In this document: one piece after another, positions 48,651 through 60,183 of the stretch
How positions within the stretch are numbered: position 1 is the first letter of the stretch
Layout: the number at the start of each line of letters is the position of its first letter
Assembly (NCBI GenBank): GCA_036346395.1
Contig: CM070594.1
Span: 20,493,385 to 20,557,384 of the forward strand
Length of the DNA stretch: 64,000 nt
Direction: 5' to 3'
Origin: Hsuehochloa calcarea
Taxonomy: Eukaryota; Streptophyta; Magnoliopsida; Poales; Poaceae
The notes under the pieces: generated by a model
Told to the model about the DNA's origin: nothing
Database searches by the model: none
What the model saw: only the letters and a program-made list of their open reading frames with translations
Translations under genes and position numbers: made by a program

Positions 48651-51600
48651 TGTAATGACCCAAAATTTCAATTTGATTGAAAATAAGACTTTAATTATTT
48701 TTGTGGATTTTCGGAAATTTTAAAAGCTTTTCCTAATTATTTTAAAGCTAAAATAATTTATGTGCAAAATCTATTACCAACTAAAAGTTGGAATTATTTT
48801 ATTTAAGTTTAGAATGCTCTTGAGAATTTCTGTGAAATTTCTCAAAATGTTTGGACTTTATTTGATATTTTCTAAAGCTTATTTGAATTTCTAGGATTAA
48901 ATAAATTGGAAAAGGAATTTAAATCCTCTAAAACAGCGATCTTGGGCGAAGCCCGACCTTGTCTTGGCGCCTCGACCCAATTTCTCCAGCGCTTTGATTA
49001 ATGCGGGCCGTCCGTCAATCGGACGGCCGACATCAATTCTCCCCCGCGCCCTTCTCCCTCTCTCTGTCTCACCGACAGGTGGGCCCTCGCACTGTGCTTC
49101 TTCCCCGTTTACTTCTTCTCCGCAGCGTCGCCCTCCTGCCGCCATTGATGCCGCACGCGGAGCTCCGTCTCCTCCGCGATTCCCTCCGCCTTAACCCCCG
49201 CATTTACGCGCATTAGCATCGCCAGTTCCTCCCGCATTCACCCCGGCATTACCCCCCCTTCTTCACGCCGGTAACGCCCCTGCGCCTCTCGCCTCCGCCA
49301 TTACCGCCGCACGCATTCACCACCTCCAGGCCTCCCCTCGCCCTATAAAAGCACCCCAGTGCGCCTCTTCTCCCGCATCTCGTTCCCCCCCTCCTGTCCC
49401 TCGATCGCCTCGATCGCCCACATTCGCAATTCCCGGCGTGGCGAGCTCGTTCTTCTCGATTCCGGCGCCACCAGCTTCCCGGCCACCTCATTGCACCTTC
49501 GGCATCGGCATCCTCGGCGATCCTCTGGCGCACCTCGGCCGCTGAAGACCCGAGCTCCTTCGCGCCAACAACCGAACCACACCGCCGCCTCTCTCGTCGC
49601 CGACGACCTTAAACCACTCTCTTGCGCCGGTAGCGCATTCGCCTCGATGTCTCCCCACGAACCTTTTACGCACCTCGCCGGAGCCCGCCGCGCGCCGTTC
49701 GCGGTGCCCTCGGCTCCGTGCTCCTCCCTCCCGGCGGCCAAGTGGCTCGCCACCTCAGCGCCACACGGCGCCACCTCACCCCTGCCTCGTCAGTGGCGGC
49801 CAGCGTGGATGCCGGCCCAAGACGTTACGCGCAAAGACACCTCCCTCGCCTTTGTGCTATGAACCGAGTCCACCGTGGACTCAGAAAGCGTCGTGGACTC
49901 GATCCATCTTTATGCGGGCCCACTTGTCGACCTCGTGAGCAAGATCTGTGATGCATGCTTGCATAATAAATGGAATTTCCTTTAGAAATTTAATTCGGGA
50001 AATTCGGAAATTCTGATTTTAGGATTTAATTTAGGTTTTAGACTTCCAGGAGCTCGTATTTCTTCATACAAACTCCGATTTAGGTGATTCAAATTTCTAA
50101 ATTTGTATAAAATTAAGATCTAGCTAACTAAACCAAAATTATTTAATTTAGAGTTAATTTTAATTTTCATTTGAATTTATTTGAGTTCATTTGAATTCTG
50201 TTTGAATTTGGATTATTCTCGCGTATAGATTTTGACGACTTCGGAGAGCTTGACCCTATTGAAGAAGTAGAATACCAAGATTTTGAACAAGGTAAGTTAC
50301 ACATTTGACCATTTTGCCCCAATATTTAAAATTATTTAATTTCTGTTTTAAATTATTATTGCATGCATAATTGTAATTAATTATTTTAAATTCCTGTTTT
50401 AAATACTTAATTATTCCAATTCCTTTGTATAGCCAAATTTGAATGTTGTATTACCAATTCCTTGTCACCTTAGTAAAATGAATTTAAAAATAAATATATG
50501 CTTAGCAAATGCTTAGATCAGGAAATATTTGATTTTGGGAGAATTTAGCCAAAACTTCAAAATTTGATAAAAGCCTATGACATTGTTATGTCATGGTGGA
50601 CTTTTGCAAATGTATTTGAAAACTATAAAAATAAAAGAAAATAGTTTGTACTTGGGCAAAAATGGACCGTTGGTGGGTGCAGGTTTATGCACGGGCTCGT
50701 CTGGTTAGGATTGAGACTCAGGGTTTTTATTGAAAGTTGCCCAAGTAGGTTAAGGACCGGTCTTTGAGCCGCATCTTGCAAAGCTCCACCGTACTACCAT
50801 ATGTTCTGTATGGGCAGAACTAGGCTTAATAATTTGTCTTACCTCATTATTGTTTATGCCATTTTTTTGTTGTGTCGGTGTCGGTTAGACTTTATTCCCA
50901 CTTGGCGCAAGAGGGGGCTTCCGGCAGGTGGTTAGCCTAATAGAAGTGAAACCTTAGCGGGCATATTGGTAGTGAGGTAGTGCATTGGAAACGCCTTGTG
51001 ATAATTGCCTAGTCACACGCCTAAGGAAGCGTGCATTGGCCGACATAACGGGCAAATTATCTCGTGTGGGTAAAGTTATACCCCTCTGCAGAGTGTAAAT
51101 CTATTCGAATAGCTGTGTCCACGGTCATGGACATGCTGAGCAAAGCCACTCTAAGTTAGATTTTATTTTTGGTTTTAAAATGACTTTGGACATGATTTGA
51201 GGATGGTTAATCCTTGTGTTAAAATTGGGCGGGTAGCCTTGTGATAGGAGGGTATCCTTCACCATGTTTCATATGGAGGTTATCCACTATAAAATGATCA
51301 AATTTTAAAATCTGATTTTAGCTATAGAATAAAAATGTGCCTTGAAACTTAGTATAACTTTTTAAAACCCAAAAATTCTGAATTACGCAAATAAACCCTA
51401 CAACCTTCCTTTGAATAACTTATGCATGCATTATAAATTCTGTATTAGGTGTAATTTGCGAGCACAGTTGTAGTGCTCACTCTTGCTGAATATTATTATT
51501 CAGGAGAAGACTTCTATCCGGAAGGTGAGGAGCAGGACGTTTAGGCAGCGACCTCCAGACGATTGACTGTGGCGTATCGTGTGGCCTACCATTATATTTT

Positions 51601-51773
51601 GCTTCCGCTTAATGTTTTATTCGGCCTCAGGCCCAAATTGTAATAAACTCTATGCTTATTAATAAACACGCTGGATATGTTTGTGATAACATTTTTGTGA
51701 CTGTGTACACTGGAAATCCTGGACTAGTGTATGAACACAGAGAATTCGGGATCCTTCGTTCCCGGGTTTGACA
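48651..51773 (+). repeat. 3' LTR of element C
   Basis: It starts TGTAATGACCC, ends GGGTTTGACA and is 3123 bases. It carries a segment (about 49950-50150) that the 5' LTR lacks. The GC-rich block at 48960-49860 mirrors 40650-41560. Confidence 0.93.
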
Positions 51774-52309
51774 GAATGTTTTGTGCCTAGATAGCCTTGT
51801 GTGCTACACTTTGCTGTTGAAATTCGACTGTCGTCTTCATCCGCACAAAGGCGTCCCATGTATCCGAAGACGCGAAACTATATTTCGTGCAGGGTGTCCA
51901 ATCCTTGTTCACGTGCTCCATGACAAGCTTGCTCTTGAAGATCTTCTAAGTGTTTCCCATCGTGAGGAACGCCTGTCGTCGCACGAGTTCAGAGACTTCT
52001 GGTGGGATCTCGAACAACGTTGTAATTTCAGTCCACAACTGTGCTTTCTCTACAGCTGTTAAATCCTTCCATTTATGTGTGGTGATGGGGACCCATTCCC
52101 TTCCAAGTATACCGCAGGTAGTCCGGAATACTGCCGCTGCTTTCTTGGGAAGCAGAGGGACCCCAGAGGTACTGACAGCCGTGATGGTCATTCGACCCAC
52201 ATGCATTTTTGATATTCATCTGGCTTGTTGCTTTGGTATACCACTTTCCTCGGAGATCCAGACACATTGGCGACGTTGATGGCGGCGGCGAAGACGGTGC
52301 GGATGCCAT
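51774..52309 (-). pseudogene. CACTA second gene, N-terminal part
   Basis: The ATG at 52307-52309 opens MASAPSSPPPSTSPMCLDLR. After a frame change come ILGREWVPITTHKWKDLTAV, IPPEVSELVRRQAFLTMGNT, WTPCTKYSFASSDTWDAFVR and AHKAI-AQNI up to the chromovirus border. This is the Transposase_24-type En/Spm product, and it continues at 40323 on the other side of element C. In-frame stops occur after GNT and after HKAI. Confidence 0.65.
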
Positions 52310-53139
52310 ATCGCTTACTTGCTATCTCGTAAGATTAACAAATCAGTATTGTATCAATAAATGATATTACTACAACATCAACAAATGAGTACTGCATCAA
52401 TTAGGATAAAATGCTTAAATGATAGAAATCTACAACAAAATAAATCATCAATTGAGAGTTCACTGCCAATATTTCAATTGAACCAACTACACAATATTTC
52501 AATTGATAGGAATATAAACAATGTCTAAATAATAATCACAGCGAACAGAAGCTACCAATCAGAATGGAGCAAAATGACCAGACAACATCAACATAATGAA
52601 ACAGAAGGGTTTGATGAGTGTGAATAACATGACACAATATTAGAGAATCCAAAGTGGTGAGATCGTACGTCCCACAACATTACTAAGCAATATCCCCAAG
52701 TGCTAGAGTCAATAAAATCAGCACAATTTGAAACTTCTACTAGCACAATCCAAAGTGGTGAGCTCGTACCTTGACAGGAGGCATGGATGAAGAGGTAGTC
52801 GAGGTCAAGGTAGTGAGGCGTCATCGAGGTCAGGGGCAACATCATCGAGGTTGGGGGTCGTAGAGGGAGGACGCCGGCGCGGGGAGGAGGTTGGGGGTCG
52901 CAGAGGGAGGACGTCGGCATGGGGAGGAGGAGGCGCGGGGATGACAGCGGCGTAGGGGAGGAGTACGACGGGGGGACGACGGTGCGGAGAGAGGAGGCTC
53001 GGGGATGACAGCGGTGTAGGGAGGAGGAAGGCACGGAGAGAGGAGGCTCGGGAAGAACACAGGATGTAAGGGCGTTGGGGAGGCGAACCAGAGAGTAAGC
53101 TCTAAGGAGTAAAGACGCAAACTCTAACGAGGCCCTACT
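52310..53139 (-). other. Leader and spacer upstream of the CACTA second gene
   Basis: An AT-rich part (52330-52760) and a GC-rich part (52780-53120) with tandem phrases such as GTTGGGGGTCG-AGAGGGAGGACG-CGG repeated about twice. Open frames here (for example 52588-53034 and 52842-53120) are Pro/Ser-rich, low-complexity and not supported as genes. Confidence 0.4.
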
Positions 53140-53560
53140 TATAAATGCATATCACAGACGATTCTCTTAAAGAAACATTTGCGCTAAGCGAGCATATCAC
53201 AGGCGGTTCTATTCCAGGACCGTCTGCGATAAGCGAGCATATCACATACGGTTATATTTAAGAACTGTGTCTCATAAGTATCGCAGACAGTTCTATTATG
53301 GAACCATCTATGATGCTCAGTGCGGGCGAGGGGAATTTTTGGACGCGTGCACGGGAGGCGAAATATTTTTGGGCAGGAGGCAAAATGTTTTGGCACCTTA
53401 GGAATCGCCACTGCGACATATATCACAGACGGCTTGTTCCACTAAACCGCCTGTGATAGTTCCGTCTATAGCTGAAAAATATTCTATTTTTCGGCTGACC
53501 TCAGGAAATGCTAGCCGTGCCATCTGAAAACAAGAAAGTAGATACAATCACAGATGAATA
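53140..53560. repeat. Internal copy of CACTA subterminal repeats
   Basis: CACAGACGGTT-like units recur, and 53440-53560 matches 37610-37760 (AACCGYCTGTGATAGTTC, TTTTTCGGCT, CCTCAGG-AATGCTAG, GAAAACAAG-AAGTAGA) in the same orientation. It lies between the two transposase genes rather than at an element end, and no internal CACTAC terminus was found. Confidence 0.75.
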
Positions 53561-53989
53561 ATTTCTTAATTATTGAATCAATTACAATGGAATAATTCCT
53601 TAATTACATGTCGAGTTTCTTAATTACAATGGAACAATTTTCCAAATAGGTGTTCACCATGTGGGATCATTCCATTTGGCTATTTTGTTGGAAAAAACAA
53701 TCCTTCATGATGATCGAAGTGCATATAGCTAGCTTTCTCACTGGGTTCTTCCTCGAGCCTGATGTCGTCTCTGAAAGGAGGTAACTAGTTAAATTGATTG
53801 TACTCTTCCTCATCCACGACATTCTCAACTCGACAATCTTTCTTTTCCATGAAAAACTACATGGCGGTTCTTATTTATCGGGCCTTTTACATTAAAAAAA
53901 CTTGAACAACTTGCTTAGCGAGTATGAATAGTTTGTTTTGTATCCAACACATTCGAGGTCCACAATAGTGATGTCGTACTTATCGACCT
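53561..53989. other. Spacer downstream of the TNP2-like gene
   Basis: AT-rich, with the TNP2 C-terminus probably reaching into it in decayed form. Nothing further is recognised. Confidence 0.35.
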
Positions 53990-56939
53990 TCACACCCTGT
54001 GCAAGTTTGACCCAATGACACTGAAACAGGGGATCTTGAAAAGTACATATTCGAGCTCCCAAATCTCCTCTACGAACCCATAGTAGGAGCTCAACCCAGT
54101 GGTATTGAACTGCTCATGAAACGCATTTATGCAGACACCGCTGTTTTGGACTATGCCCTTCTTATCCTGGGTTGTCGTATAAAATGTGTACTCATTTATA
54201 TCGTATCCTTGCCATATCATAATTATAAATTTTGACCCTTTTGCCAACCATAGCAGCATATCAACACTTGATGATGGCCTCCCAGTGAATTGCACCTTTA
54301 ACCATTCGTTGAACCGGCGGTTGTGCTTTCTCATGATCCAAACTTTCGACCGGCTGGATTCTGTTGGTATACCATGTGTTTGTGCTCGTCGATGTACGGG
54401 GACACTTGGGTCATGTGTTACAAGATTGTGAAATGGGCTTGAGCGTATGCGTTGAAATCGGGAGTGATTGTTTTCTTTCCGATGGTCCCGATACCCTCCA
54501 ACCTCCCTCATGATGATATAGAGGCATACCTATATGTTCCACCTGAGCCATGTAGTCGACGCATAACTCAATGACCTTTTCGGTTGCATAACATTCGATG
54601 ATGATGCCCTCAGGCCGAGATCGATTCCATACATAGGACTTGAGAATTCCCATATACCTCTCGAACGAGTACATATGACATAGGAACACAAGGCTACATA
54701 TCTTTATCTCTTTCACAAGGTGAACAATAAGATGGACCACGATATCAAAATATGAAGAAGGGAAATACATCTCAAGATGATATAGAGTTGCCACCACCTC
54801 GCGCCTGCAGAGCATCTAGTCCTACGGGATCGATGACCTTCTGAGCAATTGAGTTAAAGAAATAACACAGCCTCTTGATTGGCACTCGGATCTTGTTCGA
54901 CAAAATACTTCTAGTTGTAATAGGAAGCATTTATGTCATCAGCACATGACAATCATGAGACTTCATACCAATTAATTTCAAATTTTCCATAGAAGCAAGT
55001 TTCTTCATGCCGGCGGAGTAACCGGGTGGAACTTTCACATCATGTAAGCTCTAGAATAGTTCCTTTCTCTCGGCCTTGGACAGAGTGTAGCAAGCTGGGG
55101 GAAGGTACGTTCATCCTTCATCGGTCTCTTTCGGTGCTAACACGGTCATTATGTTTATATCAACCAAGTCACACTATGCGTTGACACCATCCTTTGTTTT
55201 GCCATGAATGTTCAGTAAGAGACCAATCAAGCTATCACATACATTCTTCTCCATGTGCATGACATCGATGCAGCGACAAACTTCTAAGTGCTCCCAATAA
55301 GGTAAGTCCCAAAAAATTGATCGCTTCTTCCAGATGTTTTTCTGACGGGTCCTCAATTACAACTCTTTTCAAGCACAACATCGATATCATTAACCATATC
55401 ATAGACCTCTTTCCCTCTAAAAGAACTTGGAGATGAACCGTCCTCCTTATTTTTATCGAATTGTTTCTTCATCTTGCGATATGGGTGATACCTGGGAAGG
55501 AACCTATGGTGACACATGTACACAGTTTTACACGAGTAGTTCAGCCACGCACTCTCGTTATCATGTAAGTAGTGAGGACGTACTTTGGCTCCTTTTGTAC
55601 TGAACCCCGATAGGTTACCAAGGGCAGGAAAATCATTGATGGTGCAGAACAACATGTCATGTAAAGTGAAGTTCTCTTATTTGTATGCATCCCATACTTG
55701 TACCCCTTCGTTCCACAGTGTCGCAAGACCTTATAGCAATGGTGCTAGGTACACATCAATATCGTTCCCAGGTTGCTTTGGCCCTTGGATAAGTAGTGAC
55801 ATCAAAATGTACTTCCACTCCATACACAGCCAAGGAGTAAGGTTTTACATACATATATTCACGGGCCAGGTGCTATGTCGGCTGCTCATGTTACCGAAAG
55901 GATTCATTCCATCTGTACTCAACCCAAACCTTAGATTCATCGGTTCGCACCAAAGTCTTCGAAGCTCCTATCAAAGTTTCTCCACTGGGCAGAATCAGCA
56001 TGGTGTCTTATCTTTCCATCTTTCTTACACTCCTCCGAGTGCCAACGCAAATCTTGCTTCCTTTCGATTTGCAAATAAACACTTCAAATAGGGAATTATT
56101 GGCAGATACCACAACACCTTAGCAGGAGGTCATTGCTTCACCTCGATGCCCTCATCGCCATAAGAGTGATTCTTACGTTTGTATCGGGATGCTTTGCACA
56201 CCGGACATATATGCGTGTCTGCATACTCTTTACGGTAGAGAATACAATCGTTCGGGAATGCATGTATTCTTTCTACTTCCATTCCCAATGGACAAAGAAC
56301 CTTCTTGGCTTGTTAGGTAGTTTTGGGCAAGACGTTTCCCTATGGAAGGATGTATGCTAGGAGACCTAGTAACGTCGTGAAACCTTTGTCGGACCAACCA
56401 TTGCTTGCCTTCAATTTTAGCAATTCAAGCACGGATGACAACCATGTGAATTCCGGCTTGTAGCCTGGGAACAAAGGTTTTGTTGAGTCCTCCATTAAGC
56501 CATTAAATTTACCAAACTCTCTCTCACTATAGTCCTCTTCTGCATCGCGTAGTATCTGATCCAGATTGTCATCGTGCAACCTACTCTCATCGAAAGCACA
56601 GTCCACATCCGGTATATCATTGTCTCCCTTGACGATATTACTACCTTTCGGTATAATCTACTCTTCACTGTGACTGGTCCAACATGTATACTCCTTTTTG
56701 CAACCCCTTCGAATCAATTGCCCTTTGATCTGCGTCGAGTTGGTAAACATCTTCATATTATCGCAATCAATGCATGGATAATACATAAATTTTATCCCCT
56801 TCTTCAACATATCCTGCTCGGCTGCTCTTCTAAAAGCAGACACACCTTCAATTGACTCTTCACTCACATGGTTCTCAACGTACATCCAGCTTCGGTCCAT
56901 CTGCGCTATGCACATAACAAATAAGATTAATGCATGCAA
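53990..56939 (-). pseudogene. TNP2-like CACTA transposase
   Basis: This is the main En/Spm transposase, which cuts the element ends. In minus-strand order: MDRSWMY and YYPCIDCDN zinc-binding-like start (56658-56906); FNGLMEDSTKPLFPGYKPEF and LLKLKASNGWSDKGFTTLL (56340-56606); decayed transposase core to 55650; INDFPALGNLSGFSTKGAKV and HRFLPRYHPYRK (55353-55655); LPYWEHLEVCRCIDVMHMEK (55174-55356); a DUF4218 region with MYFPSSYFDIVVHLIVHLVK (54411-54815); and a DUF4216 region with NSGVCINAF and YYGFVEEIWELEYV (53990-54511). Stops and frameshifts lie between the blocks, and some gaps are introns. It resembles the fragment at 13.4-14.6 kb but runs the other way. Confidence 0.85.
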
Positions 56940-57475
56940 CTACTCTTTCTATTGACCAAACATACTAGAAATTAAATAGCGATTAACCCATGGCAAATAT
57001 AAAGGATTATAAATCGTTACCCTTGTAGTTCACCACGAAGATCTCAAATATCCCGCAAGATCTCTTCCTATTGACCAACCTCTCTTTCTTCCTCCTTTCC
57101 TTCGCCTCCCTTCATCCTTCATCTGACATAGTCAGAACTGAGACTCACTATGATATAAACAATATTATTTTACATAATACTGGATAAGTCAATGTATATG
57201 TACATGCTTTTTATTATTTTATTGTAAATCTTAACAACTAATAACCTCCTTGAATGATAGACCTAGCTATTATGTTTTTCGGCTGCTAGCATCAGGAGTA
57301 TCACTAAAAAATCGCTAATTTACAAGTGTCTGGAGCAGAGGCTAAACATGTTGTAGTTGAAGATGGAGCGTATTCTGGACCATATCAAGTGGCTAGAGAA
57401 GATTGTGGGTGTGTGTATCATTGTTGTAATTTATGGTATATTTGAGAAGTAGCTGGTTTCCTGTAGTTGTACGCA
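56940..57475. other. Leader of the TNP2-like gene
   Basis: AT-rich non-coding sequence. 57276-57330 (TCGGCTGCTAGCATCAGGAG) repeats at 57603-57655 in diverged form, another internal trace of the subterminal region. Confidence 0.5.
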
Positions 57476-57660
57476 AAATAGACTTTGTATATATCATAAA
57501 TAGTTATTTTTAATAACCGTCTATGGTAATTATATCACAGACCGTTTGTTCCATTAAACCGTCAGTGATAGTTCCTTCCATATCTAAAAAGTATTCTATT
57601 TTTTGGCTGCTACCATCAGGAGTACCACTAAAAAATTGCTAATTTTACAAGTAGTTCAAC
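57476..57660. repeat. Second internal copy of CACTA subterminal repeats
   Basis: AATAACCGTCTATGG, CACAGACCGTTTGTTCC and AAACCGTCAGTGATAGTTCC, followed by TTTTTTGGCTGCTACCATCAGG, match 37600-37700 and 53430-53510 in order and orientation. Confidence 0.75.
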
Positions 57661-58486
57661 ACCTGTGCAAAGAACTTGACGTACTCATGCCTAATCCTAC
57701 AGTTGTCGCTGAAAAGATAACGTAGTCGTCCCACCCTTCCGTCACGCCACAGTCGGTGATCATGTAGCGGTGGCCGTCCTCCGTCAGCACCCACACCTGA
57801 CCCGGCGACCTGACCATCTTCCACATCGCCGCCTGGACCGTGTCTGCAGCAAGCCTTCGGCACCGCTTGGACCCCATAGGCCGCGACTCGGCACCGCTTG
57901 GACCCCATAGGCGCGACCTTGTGGCCGGCGACCCCCCCATTCGAGGAACACGAGGCCTCGTTGCATGTTCTGGTGCGCGAAGATGAGCATGAGGCCGATG
58001 ATGAAGTAGGCCTCCAGGTTGCCAGCACTAGCCAGGTGGTTGACGACGACGAAGTAGCGATCATTGTTCTACCACTTCATCGCCTCCTCTCACTCCAGCA
58101 CCACACGCCTCCCCACGGCGTGCTCCTTGGACGCCTTGTACATGGCCTTGCAACTCTAATATACGTATACAATTCAAGACGTCAGACGTCAGAATTACTC
58201 CGTAGGAGAAAATTAAAATTAAGGCCAAATTAAGGGTGTTGTTGCTAGTCAGATTAGTGATATGTTTCTCTAGTTAAATTAAAACGATAACATGAATGCA
58301 TGCATGGATTGGTTGCCATAACAAATAGTTGTACGTGACTCGTAGGCTGCAGAGGTCAGCCATGGGCTGAGGAGAGCTCGCGGCTGCGAGGCCGGTGATG
58401 TTGATGATGACATCGTGAGGAAGAGCGACGGCGATCGCCGACCTCCTTGCCATGGTCCTCGCCGTCATGCTCCGTGTGCTCACCAT
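57650..58486 (-). pseudogene. Captured F-box gene fragment inside the CACTA element
   Basis: Exon 1 (58486 to about 58340) opens MVSTRSMTARTMARRSAIAV and carries the F-box-like ALPHDVIINITGLAA, then MADLCSLR. After an intron, the second exon (about 58160 to 57650) reads SCKAMYKASKEHAVGRRVVLE, with two in-frame stops, then NHLASAGNLEAYFIIGLMLI and, in other frames, a C-terminal zinc-binding-like FSDNCRIRHEYVKFF. This order matches grass F-box proteins of the type with an F-box, a Sel1-like helical part and a C-terminal CRIRHE motif. A 22-bp direct duplication lies at 57859-57880 and 57890-57911. Stops show it no longer encodes the protein. Confidence 0.7.
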
Positions 58487-58669
58487 GCCGCGCGACGTAC
58501 GGTCTGTGAGTTTTCAATACCGTAGTGATCGAGTTTTGTTAACTTTACTGGTTGTTGATAGAGGGTGCAAAATATATTATCATTCTTTTAAAATGTATTA
58601 CAAATTGAGACGAATTGTAACATCGGCGTGCGAGACGAAGAGACGCATTGCGCGGGAACCGAAGGGCTT

Positions 58670-59001
58670 GAACATATCACAGACAGTTCCAACCACAAAC
58701 CGTCTATGATACAAAATTATCACAGACCGTTCTTGTTAAGAACCGTCTGTGAATTATCACAGACCGTTATATTTCAAACCCATCTGTGATAATTATTAAT
58801 ACCAACCGGCTATGGTATTTCACAGACGGTTTCAACATGAACTGTTTGTGATATTACATCTTCACGGACGGTTTTTACCGCAACCAGTAATACAGACGTG
58901 CGCTAAACCAAAACCGTCTGTGATTGTAGTTAATACTGACGGTTCGGTTCCGGAAAACCGTCTGTGATGAGACATCCGGTATAGCCGCTTTTGTAGTAGT
59001 C
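58670..59001. repeat. CACTA subterminal repeats, right end
   Basis: About ten CACAGAC(G/C)GTT / AACCGTCTGTG units run up to the terminal repeat TTTTGTAGTAGTC. Confidence 0.85.
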
Positions 59002-59150
59002 TGAGGGTATTTTTGTTATTTCACTTGTGTTACTGACACCAAAATGGGACGGAATGGTACAAAACCGAACGAAGCAAACTTTCAGTGGTAAAAAACTGAA
59101 TGGAAATCTTTTGATGGTATTATCCTAAATCGTGTACCTTTTGATGCTAC
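59002..59150 (-). repeat. Right arm of the inverted-repeat element
   Basis: Imperfect inverted copy of 36910-37078. It starts with CTGAGGGTA beside the CACTA end and runs to TTTTGATGCTAC. Together the arms form an older fold-back or MITE-like element split by the CACTA insertion. Confidence 0.8.
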
Positions 59151-60183
59151 ATGACCAATTATTTCTAATTCTTTTCGCTCACGGTGTAGGTGCATCGTGC
59201 ATGCATGAAAAAAAAATGGTGCGATTTGATCCAAAGAACTAAACATAATATATATCTTAGTATGTTCTAGCCAACTCAATCCCTCGTCCGAAAAAATTAT
59301 GGTAACTAATCTAACAACGACAGTGAAAAACGAAACAAGTAATTTACCATGCTCACGATTCACGTGATCTAACAGTGGTCAAAGGCTCAATGCATGTCTT
59401 CATTCTGGTAATATTTTAGACGATGTCGTCAGAAATGAAAAAAATAATTGGTGCAGGCTTGATCTGTTCTTTGTTTCAAGCCCGCAAGAAACCTAGCTGA
59501 GGACGACCTCTCACCGAACAGCTAAGAGTGATCCAGGTACGCGACTGCCCGTTGTCGATCGGATGGTATCTCTCCATTTGCTTCCGACTTCATGAGTTCA
59601 TAAAGTAACTAGATTTTTTAAGCAGAGTTAAAATCTTAATTTCGTACATACTCTTGATCGTCAGGCATGTATGGAAATCTCTTGTTGCTTTGCTCTCCTA
59701 TAGCTTGGATGCTGTCCAAGAATTCCTCGCAAAAACAAGGCTGTCCAAGAACAGGTTAGTGTTCTTGATCTTTGTCCCTAATTGCATACTTAAAGAATGA
59801 ACAGAAAAGGTACGTTGGGAGTGATTATGTTGGAAATGGAAATAAAATACGCGTGGATCTTCACTACTTCCTGGGTAGCTTTCATTAAAAAGGGTTCGGA
59901 AAGAAAGCATTTCACGAGGATTTTACAGAACTTATGAGAGACGCGTGATTCCTAGCTGCATTCGAAAAAAATTCCACATACCAAATATGTTGTTAATAAT
60001 GAACGAATGATTTGGAAAACTAAAGGAATCCATATATTATTATTAGAAAATTAGCTAAATTTCCAAACGATTGCGGTTAGATACTACGATGCATGTGTTT
60101 TTATTTGAAAATAAATTTAGTTTTGTGAATATCGTGGGAATATGTGCATGATCTTAGGATGATGAGTCAATTGGCAAAGGCGT
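59151..60183. other. Spacer with nothing recognised
   Basis: AT-rich DNA without supported genes, repeats or element borders. The open frames at 59082-59363 and 59698-59910 show no known motif. Confidence 0.45.

Larger units (their letters stand above)
40324..51773 (+). mobile_element. Complete Ty3/gypsy chromovirus, element C
   Basis: The element has two LTRs (40324-43265 and 48651-51773), a primer-binding site, a pre-gag reading frame, gag, pol with a chromodomain remnant, a polypurine tract and a perfect 5-bp target duplication GAATG. Total length is 11450 bases. The LTRs are closely alike, indicating fairly recent insertion, but the 5' LTR has lost about 180 bases. Order of domains and the chromodomain trace point to the Tekay/Del clade. 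It sits inside the second gene of the CACTA element, and removing it with one GAATG rejoins that gene's reading frame. Confidence 0.93.
37104..59001 (-). mobile_element. Large composite CACTA (En/Spm) element with nested chromovirus
   Basis: The left end is CACTACTACAGAGAGG and the right end reads TTTTGTAGTAGTC, an inverted copy apart from the terminal base (C for G). TGA occurs next to both ends (37101-37103 and 59002-59004), matching the 3-bp duplication of CACTA elements. Subterminal repeats of CACAGACGGTT / AACCGTCTGTG fill both ends. On the minus strand come a captured F-box fragment, a TNP2-like gene and a Transposase_24/Ulp1-like gene. Without the chromovirus at 40324-51773 the element is about 10.4 kb. 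Its genes are decayed. Confidence 0.85.
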
